64,000 nucleotides of DNA from Onthophagus taurus (lineage: Eukaryota > Arthropoda > Insecta > Coleoptera > Scarabaeidae), in contig NC_091975.1 of assembly GCF_036711975.1 (NCBI RefSeq), forward strand, positions 5,458,501 to 5,522,500, written 5' to 3'. Position numbers and translations under genes: made by a program. The notes beneath the pieces were generated by a model. The model did no database searches. It was not told where the DNA came from and saw nothing but the letters and a program-made list of their open reading frames with translations. Of the stretch, positions 35,925 to 48,400 are shown in pieces. Within the stretch, counting starts at the first letter, position 1. Every line of letters begins with the position of its first letter.

Positions 35925-36241
35925 CAGTTAATTTGAATATTGTGTCTCAATTAAAAATATAAAAATCTTGATACCTTAATTTTTTTGGTATTTATTATTA
36001 AAACATTTCTAAATCTTACGATTTTTTTATTGAGAAATAAATCCAATACAAATTTTAATTCACCTATTTTTAATTTTACATATTCAAAATTCCTAAATAT
36101 GATCCAAATTGATTTATTTAAATCTTAAAATTAAAAATAAGGCTTAATGATTAATCATGTATTGAGAGTATCAAAATTAAAGTTACATTACGCTTGTTTA
36201 AATATAAATAAACCTAAATTATAATTTACTTTCTTTTTCCA
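35925..36241. other. Noncoding between convergent genes
   Basis: 317 AT-rich bp between the stops of SEC11 (+) and the DNAJC9-like gene (-), serving as both 3' ends. No other feature was seen. Confidence 0.5.
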
Positions 36242-37139
36242 TTAGATTTTTTTTGAATTTTTTTTTTTTTTAACGGGGCTACCACCTCTAAGAGCCTTCC
36301 TTTTTGCCGGTTTACTGTATTTTTTTTCTAAATCGCTTATTAAAGAACTAAATTCCCTGGCACGTCTTTCAGAGTTTCTTTTTAATTCTTCCTCAACTTG
36401 TTCAACTAAAAAATAAAAGAATTAATTGTTGAAGGCTTCAAAACAAAAATAATTTACTTGAAATATTAAGTTTTTCAAATTCCTTCTTTTCATCTTCCCA
36501 TTTTTTGTGTCTTCGATCCCTTTTCCTTTTGGGCTCATTAAAAAACTGTTTATATTCCTCAACTTCTCCATCATCAACTAGTTTTCTAACGATTTCAATA
36601 ATTCTTGGTTCGCTAGAGCAATCAGCAAACATAACCGACTCCAAAATGAAATCCATATTTCCTTCGCTATTAACATATGATTTCTTGATATCTCTAAGTT
36701 CATTTTCAGATCCAATGTATTCTTTTTTGTAAGCATCAATATCCTCAGTTTTTATAGGTTTGAACATAGCACGCCAATAATCCATCCAATTAGAACTATC
36801 GCTATCGAATTCATCATCAAATTCTCCATTATCGTCATAACACTTTCTTCGATCATCATCTTGTAAAATCGAATAAATTTTACCTAAAACTTTAAATTTT
36901 TCGGTGGCAATTTCTTTGTTTGATGGTTCAACTCTGTCGGGGTGAACGAGCAATGAAAGCCTGTGATAAGCCTTTTTTACTAAAAAAAAAAGTAGGGTTA
37001 TGTTTTTAAAAGTTAGGTTAAAATAAAATTTTTCAATTTTCTTACTGTCTTGTTGGTTGGCATCTTTTTCTATGCGAAGGATCTCGTAGAAACACTTCGT
37101 GGAGAAGTATTCTTCGCATTTTTTAAGAAAATCTGACAT
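36242..37139 (-). CDS. DNAJC9: DNAJC9-like J-domain protein
   Basis: Three exons: 37139-37046, 36979-36458 and 36405-36242; 259 residues, very close to human DNAJC9 (260). It is an HSP70 co-chaperone that also binds histones H3-H4 in vertebrates. The J domain is split by the first intron: CFYEILRIEKDANQQD, then KKAYHRLSLLVHPDRVEP with the essential HPD motif, and KFKVLGKIYSILQDDDRRKC. The middle is DNAJC9-specific: WMDYWRAMFKPIKTEDIDAY, YIGSENELRDIKKSYVNSEG and MDFILESVMFADCSSEPRI. The C-terminus is coiled and very basic, ending GGSPVKKKKNSKKI. The long A run near the end sets the frame, so the last residues depend on its exact length (14 A). An E2F-like GGCGCCAA is 47 bp before the start. 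Confidence 0.95.
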
Positions 37140-37185
37140 TCTTTTAGAGATAAACGAACAATTTATAACCGATCTTTGACAAATA

Positions 37186-37193
37186 GGCGCCAA
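37186..37193 (-). promoter_or_regulatory. E2F-like site upstream of DNAJC9-like gene
   Basis: The minus strand reads ATTGGCGCC, close to the E2F consensus TTTSGCGC, 47 bp from the start codon. DNAJC9 acts on histones, so S-phase control would make sense. The site is a motif match only. Confidence 0.3.
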
Positions 37194-37326
37194 TTATACG
37201 GTGTGAAGACAGGTGTAGGTTGGAAATGTCAACTTTGTTCAATATGAAGTTAGTACATTTATTTTTAAATTACTATCAATTTATACACATTTATGTAATA
37301 ATAAAACATTAATTTTCTTTAATAAA

Positions 37327-37560
37327 TTAATAAATCCTTTCTATTTCGGTTTGTTGTTGACTTGATGTGTGCGTAACGTTCGTTAATGGAAGAGAATCAC
37401 CGGATAATTGATATAATTTATTGTTGTATTTCTTTGAATTGCAACAAACTTGTCGAAACACGTACAAGTAGTAACCAATGGAAATAATTAGCATTAAAAC
37501 TATAATTGTATTAACAACGATTACTCCGAGGTTTACGCCGAATAGCATTACGTTGTCCAT
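37327..37560 (-). CDS. Small single-pass membrane protein (77 aa)
   Basis: A 77-residue frame beginning MDNVMLFGVNLGVIVVNTII, with one long hydrophobic helix (about residues 5-36), a Cys-containing juxtamembrane stretch (VFRQVCCNSKKYNNK) and a polar tail ending TEIERIY. An AG acceptor at 37,581-37,582, with a pyrimidine tract, lies 20 nt before the ATG, suggesting a noncoding 5' exon further up. The frame also extends upstream through the acceptor to 37,641, but that part is probably intron. CC next to the membrane helix suggests S-palmitoylation (inferred). I do not recognise the family; cytosolic placement of the tail is likely but not shown. Confidence 0.6.
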   Translation of the reverse strand: MDNVMLFGVNLGVIVVNTIIVLMLIISIGYYLYVFRQVCCNSKKYNNKLYQLSGDSLPLTNVTHTSSQQQTEIERIY

Positions 37561-39500
37561 AGTACTTAAAAATAACAGACCTGAAAAAGAAATAAACAAC
37601 CTTATTGAATAAACATTAATCCAAACATATTGAATAACCAAATTACAAAGGTATAATTAATAGTGCTACATAACCCTTCGGTTTAACACGACCCAGAACT
37701 AAATTGAACGATTTCTCATTTGTATTAGAGAAAAGGTATGTGGTATGTATATTGGTAATTCGACGCACTCACTGATTAGAATTGTATTGTTAAAGAGTTA
37801 TTGTGAGAAATAATAATTAATATATGAATAAAAATGTATTTATTTTTTGTGTTTGACGTTTAATAAGTCAAGTTGCTGATTTGACTAATCAGTAGTGACG
37901 TTTAATTGAACTGTCAAATTTTTGAGTTAGGTTTTCGACAATTCGCCTGATTTAAGTTGGTTTAATTCACTTTTTACGCTTTTGAGGTAAGTGAAAATAA
38001 TAAAATATATCTTACGATAACGTGTGAATAATTATGTAAGTTTTATTTAGGTTAATTCGGAATATTGGTGATGATCTGTCATAATTACGTTTTACATAAC
38101 CTCATAAACTAATGGTAAGTTTTCAAACGTTTTTATCATTTTTATTAAGGCTTTTCACGTTATATAGAAATAAATGCTCTTTTGGTTGCATATATCACGT
38201 TAAATTAACGTTAAATTCTTATTTCAGTGACTCTTATCGTTTAAAGCTCAAAATCCCCGAAGTAAATCTTGTTTTATTCTTTCTGAGTATATCGTACGTG
38301 GTTGGAGTAAAATTGCAAATAAAACGGGTAGATTTATGTCAGTTTGTTTTACCCTCAATAAAACCACAAAGAGAAATCCCAAAGGAAAAGTTCCAATTTT
38401 CTTTTTCTTGTTAGATTCGAATTCGATTTATCGTTATTTATTCGATTTAAGTTTGGTTTATTATTCCGGCAGCGAATTTCCAACTTAATCAACGCGATTG
38501 TTCAAGTTTCGGGTTGCGCCAAGTTTGATATTAACTATGTTGTGGGGATAATGTATTTATTGTTAAGGAATTCAATTAAAGTTTTCGAAAAAATGTAAAA
38601 GAAGTGGGTTTATCGACTTGATAAAATTAGATTTTACGCAGTAAAACAAAGGTAAACAAATTCGATGTGATCCTGTATAAATAAACCCGCCTCGTTTGAA
38701 AATCAATTAGCGGAAAGTCAAACAACACAGTAAAATTGAAAAATAAACCTTAAAATTTGAATGGTAAAAAAAATAATAAAATTTTTATGTTTATAAATCA
38801 AAAATTTATTCCAACTTACGTTTATTTCGAGAGACTCCTACATTTATTTGTTTAAAAAAAAAATATGGAACATTTAAGACGGGGAAATAATCCTGTGGTG
38901 TGCACAGGTCGAGTTTCGTACTCAAACTAAATGCATCGCGACGCCCAGCGTCGGTCGACGTATTTGGGCGGGTATTTTCCTAAATTTAATTTAGTGCAAC
39001 AATGCGTTAAAGGTATAAAAATAAATATTTAAATAATAAAAGGAGAATGAAAAGTTTAAATTATTATTTAGGTCATCAAACTCATTGAAATCCATTCAAA
39101 GCTCTAATGACTGTAAATTTCTTACATCATCCCACAATCAACGCACTTGAAAAAGAAAAACATTTTATAACCGCATACAACAGAAATCGAAAGTTAAGGA
39201 GGCATCAATCAATCGTTAAGAAGACTTTGTAAGCACGTTGTGCATTTTATTATTTGTTGCGAGTTCATTAGAGGACGATTTCTCGTCGACAACGCGTTGC
39301 GCGAACGCATCAATTAAGTAAGTTGCAGTTTTGCGGTCTCTAGAAAATCGCATTACGTAAAATGACATTTATTCCTTACGGGCGAATATGATGACTTTAA
39401 TAATGTTAGATAGAAAGAGATGAACAAAGTAATGTTTAAAAGAAAAGTTGTTGCATAAGTTAAAATTGATTAATAAAGATCATTTTTATACTTAATTATA
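37561..39500. other. Noncoding, no gene recognised
   Basis: AT-rich, with an inverted GAGGTTATG motif at about 38,095-38,105 and a GC-rich patch with CGACGCCCAGCGTCG at about 38,940. A 100-codon frame at 38,112-38,414 has no family resemblance. Confidence 0.4.
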
Positions 39501-39952
39501 TAGTCAAATTTCGATATTACGAATCAATACGGGGAAAGAAGTGTCCGTTATATGAAAAAGCTAACACTAGCACTTGAACTAATACTAGACCTAGAACTAG
39601 ATACATTCGGGTTTAGCCGTCTTAAGAGACGTACGGCTAAGCCCGAATGTTTCTAGTTCTAGGTCTAGTGTCAGTTCTAATGCTAGTGTTAGTTTCTGTT
39701 AATTATTTTTAGAATATTTAATATTAATAACAACTTCGGCTTCATAAAATATGACTTCGCGATCATAAAGAGGTAGTCTAAGTAGCTTTTTGCGAGCAAC
39801 TACTTAATCATCACTCTTTGCTTTCAGTTTTATTTAAATGGCAATCACCTCACCGATAGGATCATCTTGAAAATGAACCAAAGATGGTCTTTAGCCCATT
39901 TAAAAATTTTTTATCGTTTATATCCGAGGTTCGTTATATCGAGGTTTTACTA
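39501..39952. mobile_element. Nonautonomous pogo/Tigger-type MITE with internal foldback
   Basis: A 452-bp element with imperfect terminal inverted repeats TAGTCAAATTTCGATATTACG and CGTTATATCGAGGTTTTACTA, flanked on both sides by TA. The CTCGATATAACG-type termini and TA target site are those of pogo-like Tc1/mariner elements. It has no transposase frame. Inside, 39560-39620 and 39633-39692 form a hairpin with arms of about 60 nt and a 12-nt loop, made of CTAGAACTAACACTAG-type blocks around ATTCGGGTTTAGCCGT. Related copies are at 41,696 and 44,338. Confidence 0.8.
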
Positions 39953-41695
39953 TAATTAAAGTTTTGTTGCGACAAATTCAAAATCGAAGGCGTACAATAC
40001 AATGAAACGGAAATTCAAAGGCAACACACCTTTAAGATTTATGCTAATTGAATTTAAATAAACGAATCGGTTACGAATTAATGAGTGAAAAGTGGAAGTA
40101 CAGAGGACGTTATTTATTACCAAACATAACGAAGACGTAATATGAAATCTTAAATCATTCTCTTCACTTTCGATTAATAACACATCAATGATTCATTTCC
40201 AACTTAATATTATTACAAAATTCCTATTAAATTAACGACGAAACAATTTATCTTGTTATCTTTTATACCTTTAACAAGATATAATAAATTGTGAGACGTG
40301 GTAAATTGTTGGGTTTTAATTGAAATTTGAAACTTGAAAACGAATAACGACTTGCGCTCAATTTATTTAAAAGCCGTTGATAATAAAGAGAGACAAGAAA
40401 AGTTTCTCTCCAAATTTGTCCGCTAGACACCGGGTGGGTGCATAAAAAAATTCGCGCTATATAGAAACGCATAATGCATATCCATGAACACTACGTCCAC
40501 AATGGACACACATACACATTTAAGAGACAATGATCTACGGTCGTGCGTTTATTATTAGAAACCGAAGCGATAAATCATTTTGAGCTTAACCGAGAGTAGG
40601 GGAAGAACATTAACTCGTCTTTAACTATGATGTGACTTAAACGTAAATTAGAAAATCGTGTTCAAACGTTTATCGTTGTATACATAAATTGTTTAAAAAG
40701 GTGTTAACTAAACATCTTATATTTGATTTTTTATATTCTTTTTTTAAATAATTTAAAATAAATAACCACAAGTTATTTTCAAGCATGATCTCTAAAAGTC
40801 TTCTCTCTTTACCTGTAGAATTTGCACTTTGTATTAATTAGACATGTTTATCGGTGAAAACGCAAAAAACCTTTTAAAGGGAAATTCAATTTTAATTTCG
40901 TTTAGATTGCATCATTATGTATAGATAATTTCCTCTAAAATAATTCGAAAATCATCTCTTACGTAAAATCGTTTTACGGAAAACAACTTTTATTACTCAT
41001 AAAGTACCAGAGGAAAATAAATTTTATGGGTTATGTTATCTAAGACGAAAAAATTGTCAATATAAAGAAAAACCAAAAATGAAATAACATCGAACATCTG
41101 TTATGTATATGGTTTGTTAATCACACCTCCTACACATTCATTCATAAATATGAGCAATTATATTTTTTTATTGATTTCTAAATAAATCTTTTCGGATTTT
41201 TACGAAACACTTAGTCGCACTTAGCACTTTTTTTCGTACATATTTTTTTGAATACTATTTGTAAACACTCGATTATCTCAGAAGGACGATTTCCGTCGTA
41301 TTTTTTAACGATACTTTGTTACATAACATAATTAGCATTTTGTCTCGTGCTTTTCGTAAATATTTACGTTTAAATTGAACCGATTTCCCTATCATCGAGT
41401 ACAATAATAAAATGTACGTTGTCCTGTAACGAAAATGTAAATATTGATAGAATGGGTCGATATCAACGATGGTTACATACCGTGCTGATAATCTCTCAAC
41501 AAATATGAGGGCGTATCTTGTCACTGACACATCGATATCAATAGAGTAAAAAATTCACAGTTTTTCAAATACTACAACATCTTGAAGTTATCTTCTTTTT
41601 TTTGTGTTATGTTTGTATTTGGTTTTATCAGTCAATGATCTCTTTAATCGGTTTGAAACTTTTTTTTTATTTTAAAATGAGAAATTTTATTATTA
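39953..41695. other. Noncoding, no gene recognised
   Basis: AT-rich intergenic DNA between two MITEs. Short frames at 39,956, 40,263 and 41,273 (-) have no recognisable product. Confidence 0.45.
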
Positions 41696-42052
41696 CAGTA
41701 AAATCTCGATATAATTGATAATTTGCTCTATTTTATGTTCATAAATTAACTCGGGGTATTCCCCGAGTTGTTTATATGATGTATAGATAGGACTGTAGTT
41801 CTAGTTTTAATTATTATGCAGTGTTAGATTGTTGTATATCTTTATTGAATTAAAGCTAGAACTAACACTAGACCAAGAACTAGAAATATTCGGGTTTAGC
41901 CATCTTAAATTCTAGATCTAGTGTTAGTTCTAGTTATTTCAGCGTTATATTGTTGCATATTTTTCATTGAACTAAAACTAGACTTAGAACAAGAAAGTTT
42001 CGGGTTTAGCCGTGCGTCTTCAGGTCCCTTATTAGTTATCGAGGTTTTATTG
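41696..42052. mobile_element. Second pogo-type MITE, same family
   Basis: A 357-bp element: left end CAGTAAAATCTCGATATAA, right end TTATCGAGGTTTTATTG, flanked by TA on both sides. It contains a perfect short palindrome AACTCGGGG-TATT-CCCCGAGTT (41748-41769) and two partial copies of the CTAGAACTAACACTAG / TTCGGGTTTAGCC foldback block. No coding capacity. It lies about 350 bp beyond the hedgehog stop codon, so near or in its 3' untranslated region. Confidence 0.78.
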
Positions 42053-42400
42053 TATTAAGATTTATTTTTATTTTTGTGAGAGGTAAAAATAAACAAATAA
42101 ATACTGGCAAATATTTTTAATTAATAAAGTTATCACGATAAATATTTTATATTCAGATATATTACATAAATAATTTACATAACTTAATTACTCGCCTACA
42201 AAACGGTTTTATAATACAAAAGGAAAAATAATAAAAATAAAAAAATTCTATATACATTAAAGTACACGTTAATATACACTTTATTTTCCTATTATTTCCT
42301 ACTTAAAAAAAAATCATCCACTTTATCACTGGCCTTTTTAAAAAACCATATCCTCGTTGTCAAAAAACGTTCAAAACTTTAATACTTTCTGTTTAAAATC
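42053..42400 (-). other. Probable hedgehog 3' untranslated region
   Basis: AT-rich 348 bp directly after the hedgehog stop codon. A minus-strand AATAAA lies at 42280-42285 (about 115 nt after the stop), a good polyadenylation-signal candidate. Confidence 0.5.
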
Positions 42401-45400
42401 TCACTGATACATCCTATAGGGAATCACGTAATTTCCAATTTTATACAAAATTTGAGCGTACCAATAAACCCCGACGGGTTCCTCTTTCAATTTGATACTT
42501 CTCTCTTCGCTCCATCCATTAATCGGTTTACTAACGATTTTCCACATTCTAGAAAATCCTTCCATGAGATTATAACCCATTCTAATCGGTGCCATAACAA
42601 AATGAGCGATAAATTGGCTATCAATAGTCGCGTAACAAGAAGCTACAACACCATCTACAATCACAGTTCCGGTTCGCGTTAACGGGGCGTAAACTCCGAT
42701 TTCCGAGGACCAAGAAATTTTTTCGACACGATCCATAATTATTGTTCGCGCGTTTTCATCTTTTAGAACCAAAACTGTATAACCAACTTTTAATTCGGCC
42801 GCGAAAATTGTCCTGGTAATGTTATTCGCGTCTTTAATCACCACTAAATGCGATGCTGTCACCTTTAATGTTCGTCGCGTTGTTTCCAGGTGAACGTGTA
42901 CGAACCGGCGCACTTCACCCGGATTACGATCCAAGAATAATAACACCTCGCTGAAGACTGTTTCACCTGTTTCCAAGTCGTAGGTGAGGATGTTTTCGCC
43001 GATTTCGAGGTCTTTTAGTTGTTTGGTTTCGCCGGATGAGGTTTTTACGGTGCTTTCTGATGAGAAACAACCACCGTATTTTGAATGCGTTGGTTCTGGA
43101 AAATTAAAAAAAAAGGATTTATATTGAGGTTGTATAATAAAACGAGTCTTGTATCGGGTTTAGTTTGTTTCATCTACTTGGATGAGTTGTATTTGGGTAA
43201 TAAAGATTTTAAGTGGTCGTTTCTATTTTTAAATTCGAAATTTTTGAAATCCTAGATAAGTGTTTTTCTAAAATTTTAAATCGACATCTTTTCAAATCGT
43301 CACGATTTTTCGCTAAGAACATAATCTATTCTTCAAACGAAAAATCACGTTTTATTTACATAAAATTAATTGTTTTATTTGAACCTTTAACAACATTTAA
43401 CAACACATCGACAAGCTTGTAGATTAATTAAACGAGGTATTAAAGCGTTGAGAAACTGTTTTAGTCCTTCTCTCTCTTTTGAACGACTTGAATTAATTAG
43501 TCGATTAGATGCGGCTCGTTGCTCGCGCGTTGTATAATTAACGATATGGCGATAAGAAGACAAATTTGCTATGGTAAAAGATTTTAGAGCTCATTTTTTT
43601 CTTTTGGTTTAAATAATAGTTTGACATTGGCACATATGTGTGTAACACAATTTGACAAAGACCGTGGAATGCAAAGACCAAGCGAGTCGACCAAAAGTTT
43701 TGTGTTTGCTGTACGTATTTGTCTACCTTTTAACGCTTTCAACAACAAATCTCATTGAGAGTTTTGTCTCCGGGGAGGAAAAGAAAAACGCGTTCAATAA
43801 ACGCGTTCTTCTTCTTCAGCATCTCCCAGTAGCTGGCATAGCGTTGTAAATCACTTTGTTTCTACTTTGTTTCGAAAGCGTGTCTAATTTGAGTTTAACA
43901 GAAAAGAAAAAAGAACCAAATAGACACAATAAGAACAGCAATGAAAACAAGTAAAAATAAAACGGTAGTGTGTTGTGTTTTTACTTGGAATTCGAAAAGA
44001 AGTGGGTTTTTTTAAGTTCTTACCTGATTTTACTGAACAGTGAATGTGATTCCGACTTTCGTAATAAACCCAATCGAAACCAGCCTCTTTGGCTAATCGT
44101 GCTAACATCCCGTATTTACCCCTATCCCTATCTGAAGTGGTAATATCGACAGCCCTTCCTTCGTAATGTAGGGAATTCGACGAATGATGTTTTTCTTCAT
44201 CCCAAGCTTCGGTTACTCGTAATCTGATACCAGGCCATTGGTTCATCACGGAAATGGCTAAAGTATTTAATTTTTCTTGGCACCTCTATAAAAGAAAATA
44301 AATAAATATATCATCACCCAAACAACTTTTTTTATATATATTATATACAGCAAAAATTCTTCTATATTTTTATTGAACTAAAAGTGGAACTAACACTAGA
44401 CCTAGAAGTAGAAACATTTGGGTTCAGCCACGTCTTTTAAGACGGCTAAACCCGAATGATTCTAGTTGTAAGTCTTGTGTTAGTTCTAGTGATAGTGCGA
44501 TACTAGAACTAACACTATACCTAGAACTACAATCATTTTGGATTTAGTCGCACGTCTCTAAATTACAGCTACAATGGTTCTAGATACAACCCAAATGTTT
44601 TAGTTCTAGTTTTAGTGTAATAAAAATATGCAACGTAGTGATATCTTATTCTTTTATACTCATCAAATTCAAGTTCAGTAAAAATCCCGCAATTAAATTC
44701 TGTGTTTATAGTAGTAAATGTTTTCGTAAATGAAACTCAAAACGTTAAAAATATATATATAGTGGGAGAAAATAACATATGTGTGTTAATGAAAACTCCA
44801 AAATCAAAGAAAATTTCTTATCTATTATGTCAGAACATGGACTTAAACCAGTTTTTAGTCAACCATCGCGTGTAAATGGAAGAAGATGTATAGATAATAT
44901 ATTTATAAATACATTTACTGAGGTTGTCATAAAAAAAACAGTAAACTAGCATCTACGTAACCATCTGGCGTAATTGACAACAATTATTCTTGAACATAAA
45001 ACTGAAAAGAAGAAGCATACAAAAATAAGACTAATAAATAAAGGAGCAATAGAACATTGAACAGTGGTAAAACTCAAACTATCAATATGGAAATAAAAGA
45101 TCCTATTGGGCTTGAGCAAATTGAAGAAGAAGAAGGAATGCAAGTAGAAATCAAAGGATCCAAATGATAAAACTAATAAATAGACCAATATCAATAGTAC
45201 CAATAATGTCAAAAGTTTTTGAAACCATGATAAAAAAACAGAATCATGAAACATATAGAAAAAATTAACAATCATAGCACTTCTTACTGTAATTCAAAGC
45301 ATAATAGCTGCTTTTGATATGCAAGTAGCCTTCTGTAATTAGCAAGGCTTTTGATTCTATAGACCATAATATTTTCTTGAAGAAAATAGAAAAAATCGGT

Positions 45401-48400
45401 AGTTTTAGTTCTTATTCAGCGTTAGATTGTTATACATTTTTCATTAAACTAGACTTAGAACTAAAAATATTCGGCCTAGCATCTACGTAACCATCTGGCG
45501 TAATTGACAACAATTATTCTTGAACATAAAAGTGAAAAGAAGAAACATACAAAAATAAGACTAATAAATAAAGGAGCAATAGAACATTTCAATAATCGAT
45601 CAAAACACTGATGCGCAAAGGAAAGAAAATAATTCTCTTCTGGACGCAAATGACCTAAATCAATTTTTTGTAAACAGTGGTAAAACTCAAACTATCAATA
45701 TGGAAATAAAAGATCCTATTGGGCTTGAGCAAATTGAAGAGGAAGAAGGAATGCAACTAGAAATCAAAGGATCCAAGTGATAAAACTAATAAATCAATAG
45801 TACCAATAATGTCAAAGGTTTTTGAAACTATGATAAAAAAACAGAATCATGAAACATATAGAAAAAATTAACAATCACAGCACTTCTTACTGTAATTCAA
45901 AACATAATAGCTGCTTTTGATATGCAAGTAGCCTTCTGTAATTAGCAAGGCTTTTGATTCTATAGACCATAATATTTTCTTGAAGAAAATAGAAAAACTC
46001 GGTAGTTTTAGTTCTTATTCAGCGTTAGATTGTTATACATTTTCCTTGCACTCATTAATGATATAAAAAAGATATTGGAGTTTGATAGCCAGTGTTGCAA
46101 ACTGATTTAGTTGATTTAATTTGGTGTCATAAGATATATTTGGGTACATTGAATTAAAAAGATATGATTTCTGAATCATTTTAAATGATATTATCGACTG
46201 ATAAACTTCTGGGTTTACGTAATCTGTTCTAATCGAAACCGTTGCATAGCGAAGAGTATTAAGATCATCGGTCTCCTAAAGTCGGATTTGTCGCGAGATT
46301 CAAAGATCACATGATTGTCGATGGTACCGTGAGAACCACACACGCGAGAAACGGTAGAAGAAGACTCCTTCTTTTTCCTTCTTCTTATTACGAACAAGGC
46401 GCAGCCGAAAAAGGAGTATAGAAATCTCGATAAGCTGGTTTTCTTTTTGTGTGTATTGAGCCGATGGAGTGAAAGTCACTGTGAATCTTCGATTGATTCT
46501 TTTTATCTTTTCGTTTTATTTTTACTTTTAGAATGTCGAAGAACTAAAATAAATCGAAATAAGTTTTGGACTTTTTAAAATCCCTCCCCTGTAAAAAGGA
46601 TAAAAGCTAATGAACGCGTGTTTATTCCCATTTTATCACCTACCTTTCCCGACCAGGTAAACAAATAGCCGACATCCGGACCCGATAAACCCTTTATTAT
46701 TACCACACCGCGGGGACATGTTGCTTTGTGAAACCCTAAATTATGTGTACTTAGGACGGAGGACTTTCTGACACGTCTTTTCTGGGTTATTCCGGGTTCG
46801 CCTGGAGGAGAAGGATTGGGAAAAAAAGATCGAAGTAATAAAATCAAAATCAAAACAACGATTAAGTTACTTAACTAACTATAAATAATTCTTTTAATTC
46901 GAATAGTTTTTTTTGAAAATTTTATTTTAAGCTTCGCGTCACGTTTAGTCGTCTGAGCAAAGTGTCAACAGGACTCTGGCGAACAAAGAATGGGCTGAGG
47001 AAAGAGAGACAATATTTACAATATTTTCCATTTACAGAGGCACCAGGGACCGTTCTTCTTCAATAAACGCCGCACAATGGACCGTCTCCTCTGATCTTCT
47101 CTTCTATGTTTGCTTCGGTGACATACGGGGCCGAAAGGGCTTTTTGTGTCAACAGTGCGGAAGATGACCAAGAAGAATACGAAAAATGTGTAGAAACCTA
47201 ATGGACGCCGGAAAGAAAAAAACGAAACGAATCGAAAAGTTAAATATTTTTTGGGTGGGTGACGTCTTCGCCGCGTGGCGCCCCTTTTGTCAACGCCCAA
47301 AAACACACGCTGACCGACCATTCTTGACCAGACATTGTCCGCGTAAACATGTCGTCATTTATCTTCGCTAAAAAGGATCGTTTCAGGACATCGAAGAAGA
47401 CGACGACGATGACAATGGGCGTCGGTTTCTCGCTTTGATGCGCCGGTCTCGTGTTTGCAAACTTGCCCCGGTTTCCCATTAGGTCGCATAATTGGGTCAA
47501 GAACTTCAAAGACCCTCTTCTTCTGCTTCTTCTTCATTTCAATTTACCAATCAGTGTGCTTTCTTCTTTTACTCACTCACTCGCACAACCTCCTTCTTTG
47601 TCTTTCAAACTGTGGGTGTCGTAAAAAATTAATACCCTCTGAGATAACGAACGACTTCGCCAACCGGAGCTACCCAAAAAGAACTACAAGATTAAGAGCA
47701 AATTAAAAATTGCGAAGCCTGTAATTTTAACTTGGTTGGCTGGAGCGTAAAAACTCGAACAGGTGTTCGAATCGTTTTTAAGCAACTTTCTTCAACAAAA
47801 TAAAAATGAAGGTTCTAACAAAATTTACAAATTTATTGAAGAAATAATACAAATTTGCATTTCGGAAAGTGTTAACGGAAAGCAAAACTTATTTGTAATA
47901 GTCTTCGACGCACTTTCTTCTGCGCGTAGAGAAACTGACGAAGTCGTCGGTTGCATACGAATCCTCACATTTTCATCTCCACGGGGAATATGCCGGTTAC
48001 ACAACTCCATAAACTCGCTTTTCGTACGAAGGAAAAGCGACATTTTTTCGCCTTAATCTGCACCATGCCGGTGACCTTCTTATTTAGAAGAAGCGTAAAC
48101 AAGTCGGCGATTCTTTCTGGATGATGATGATGATGGTGAAGAAAAAGTAAGAAAGGAAGCAACTTTGACACATTCCATAAATAACGGTTGTGAAGCGCGT
48201 GGGTAACACAACCGTCTCTGATACTTATTTTCCCTTGTAATCTGGGGCCATTAATAAATGTACGTTGTACGGAGGCCGATCTGGCCGAAAATCTATTAAG
48301 CCGGTTCGCCTTTTTGATTTATAATCCACCATCGTGCTTTCCGCGCCAACTTTTGCACCTTGGCGAATCGTGGTTCTCGTAAAGCCTTCCAATATATATG

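Noticed and set aside
38112-38414. 100-codon frame starting with ATG
   Set aside because: Low-complexity translation with no recognised homology and no splice or promoter context.
47750-47790. TTCGAATC resembling a tRNA T-loop
   Set aside because: No matching acceptor stem, D-arm or anticodon arm nearby.
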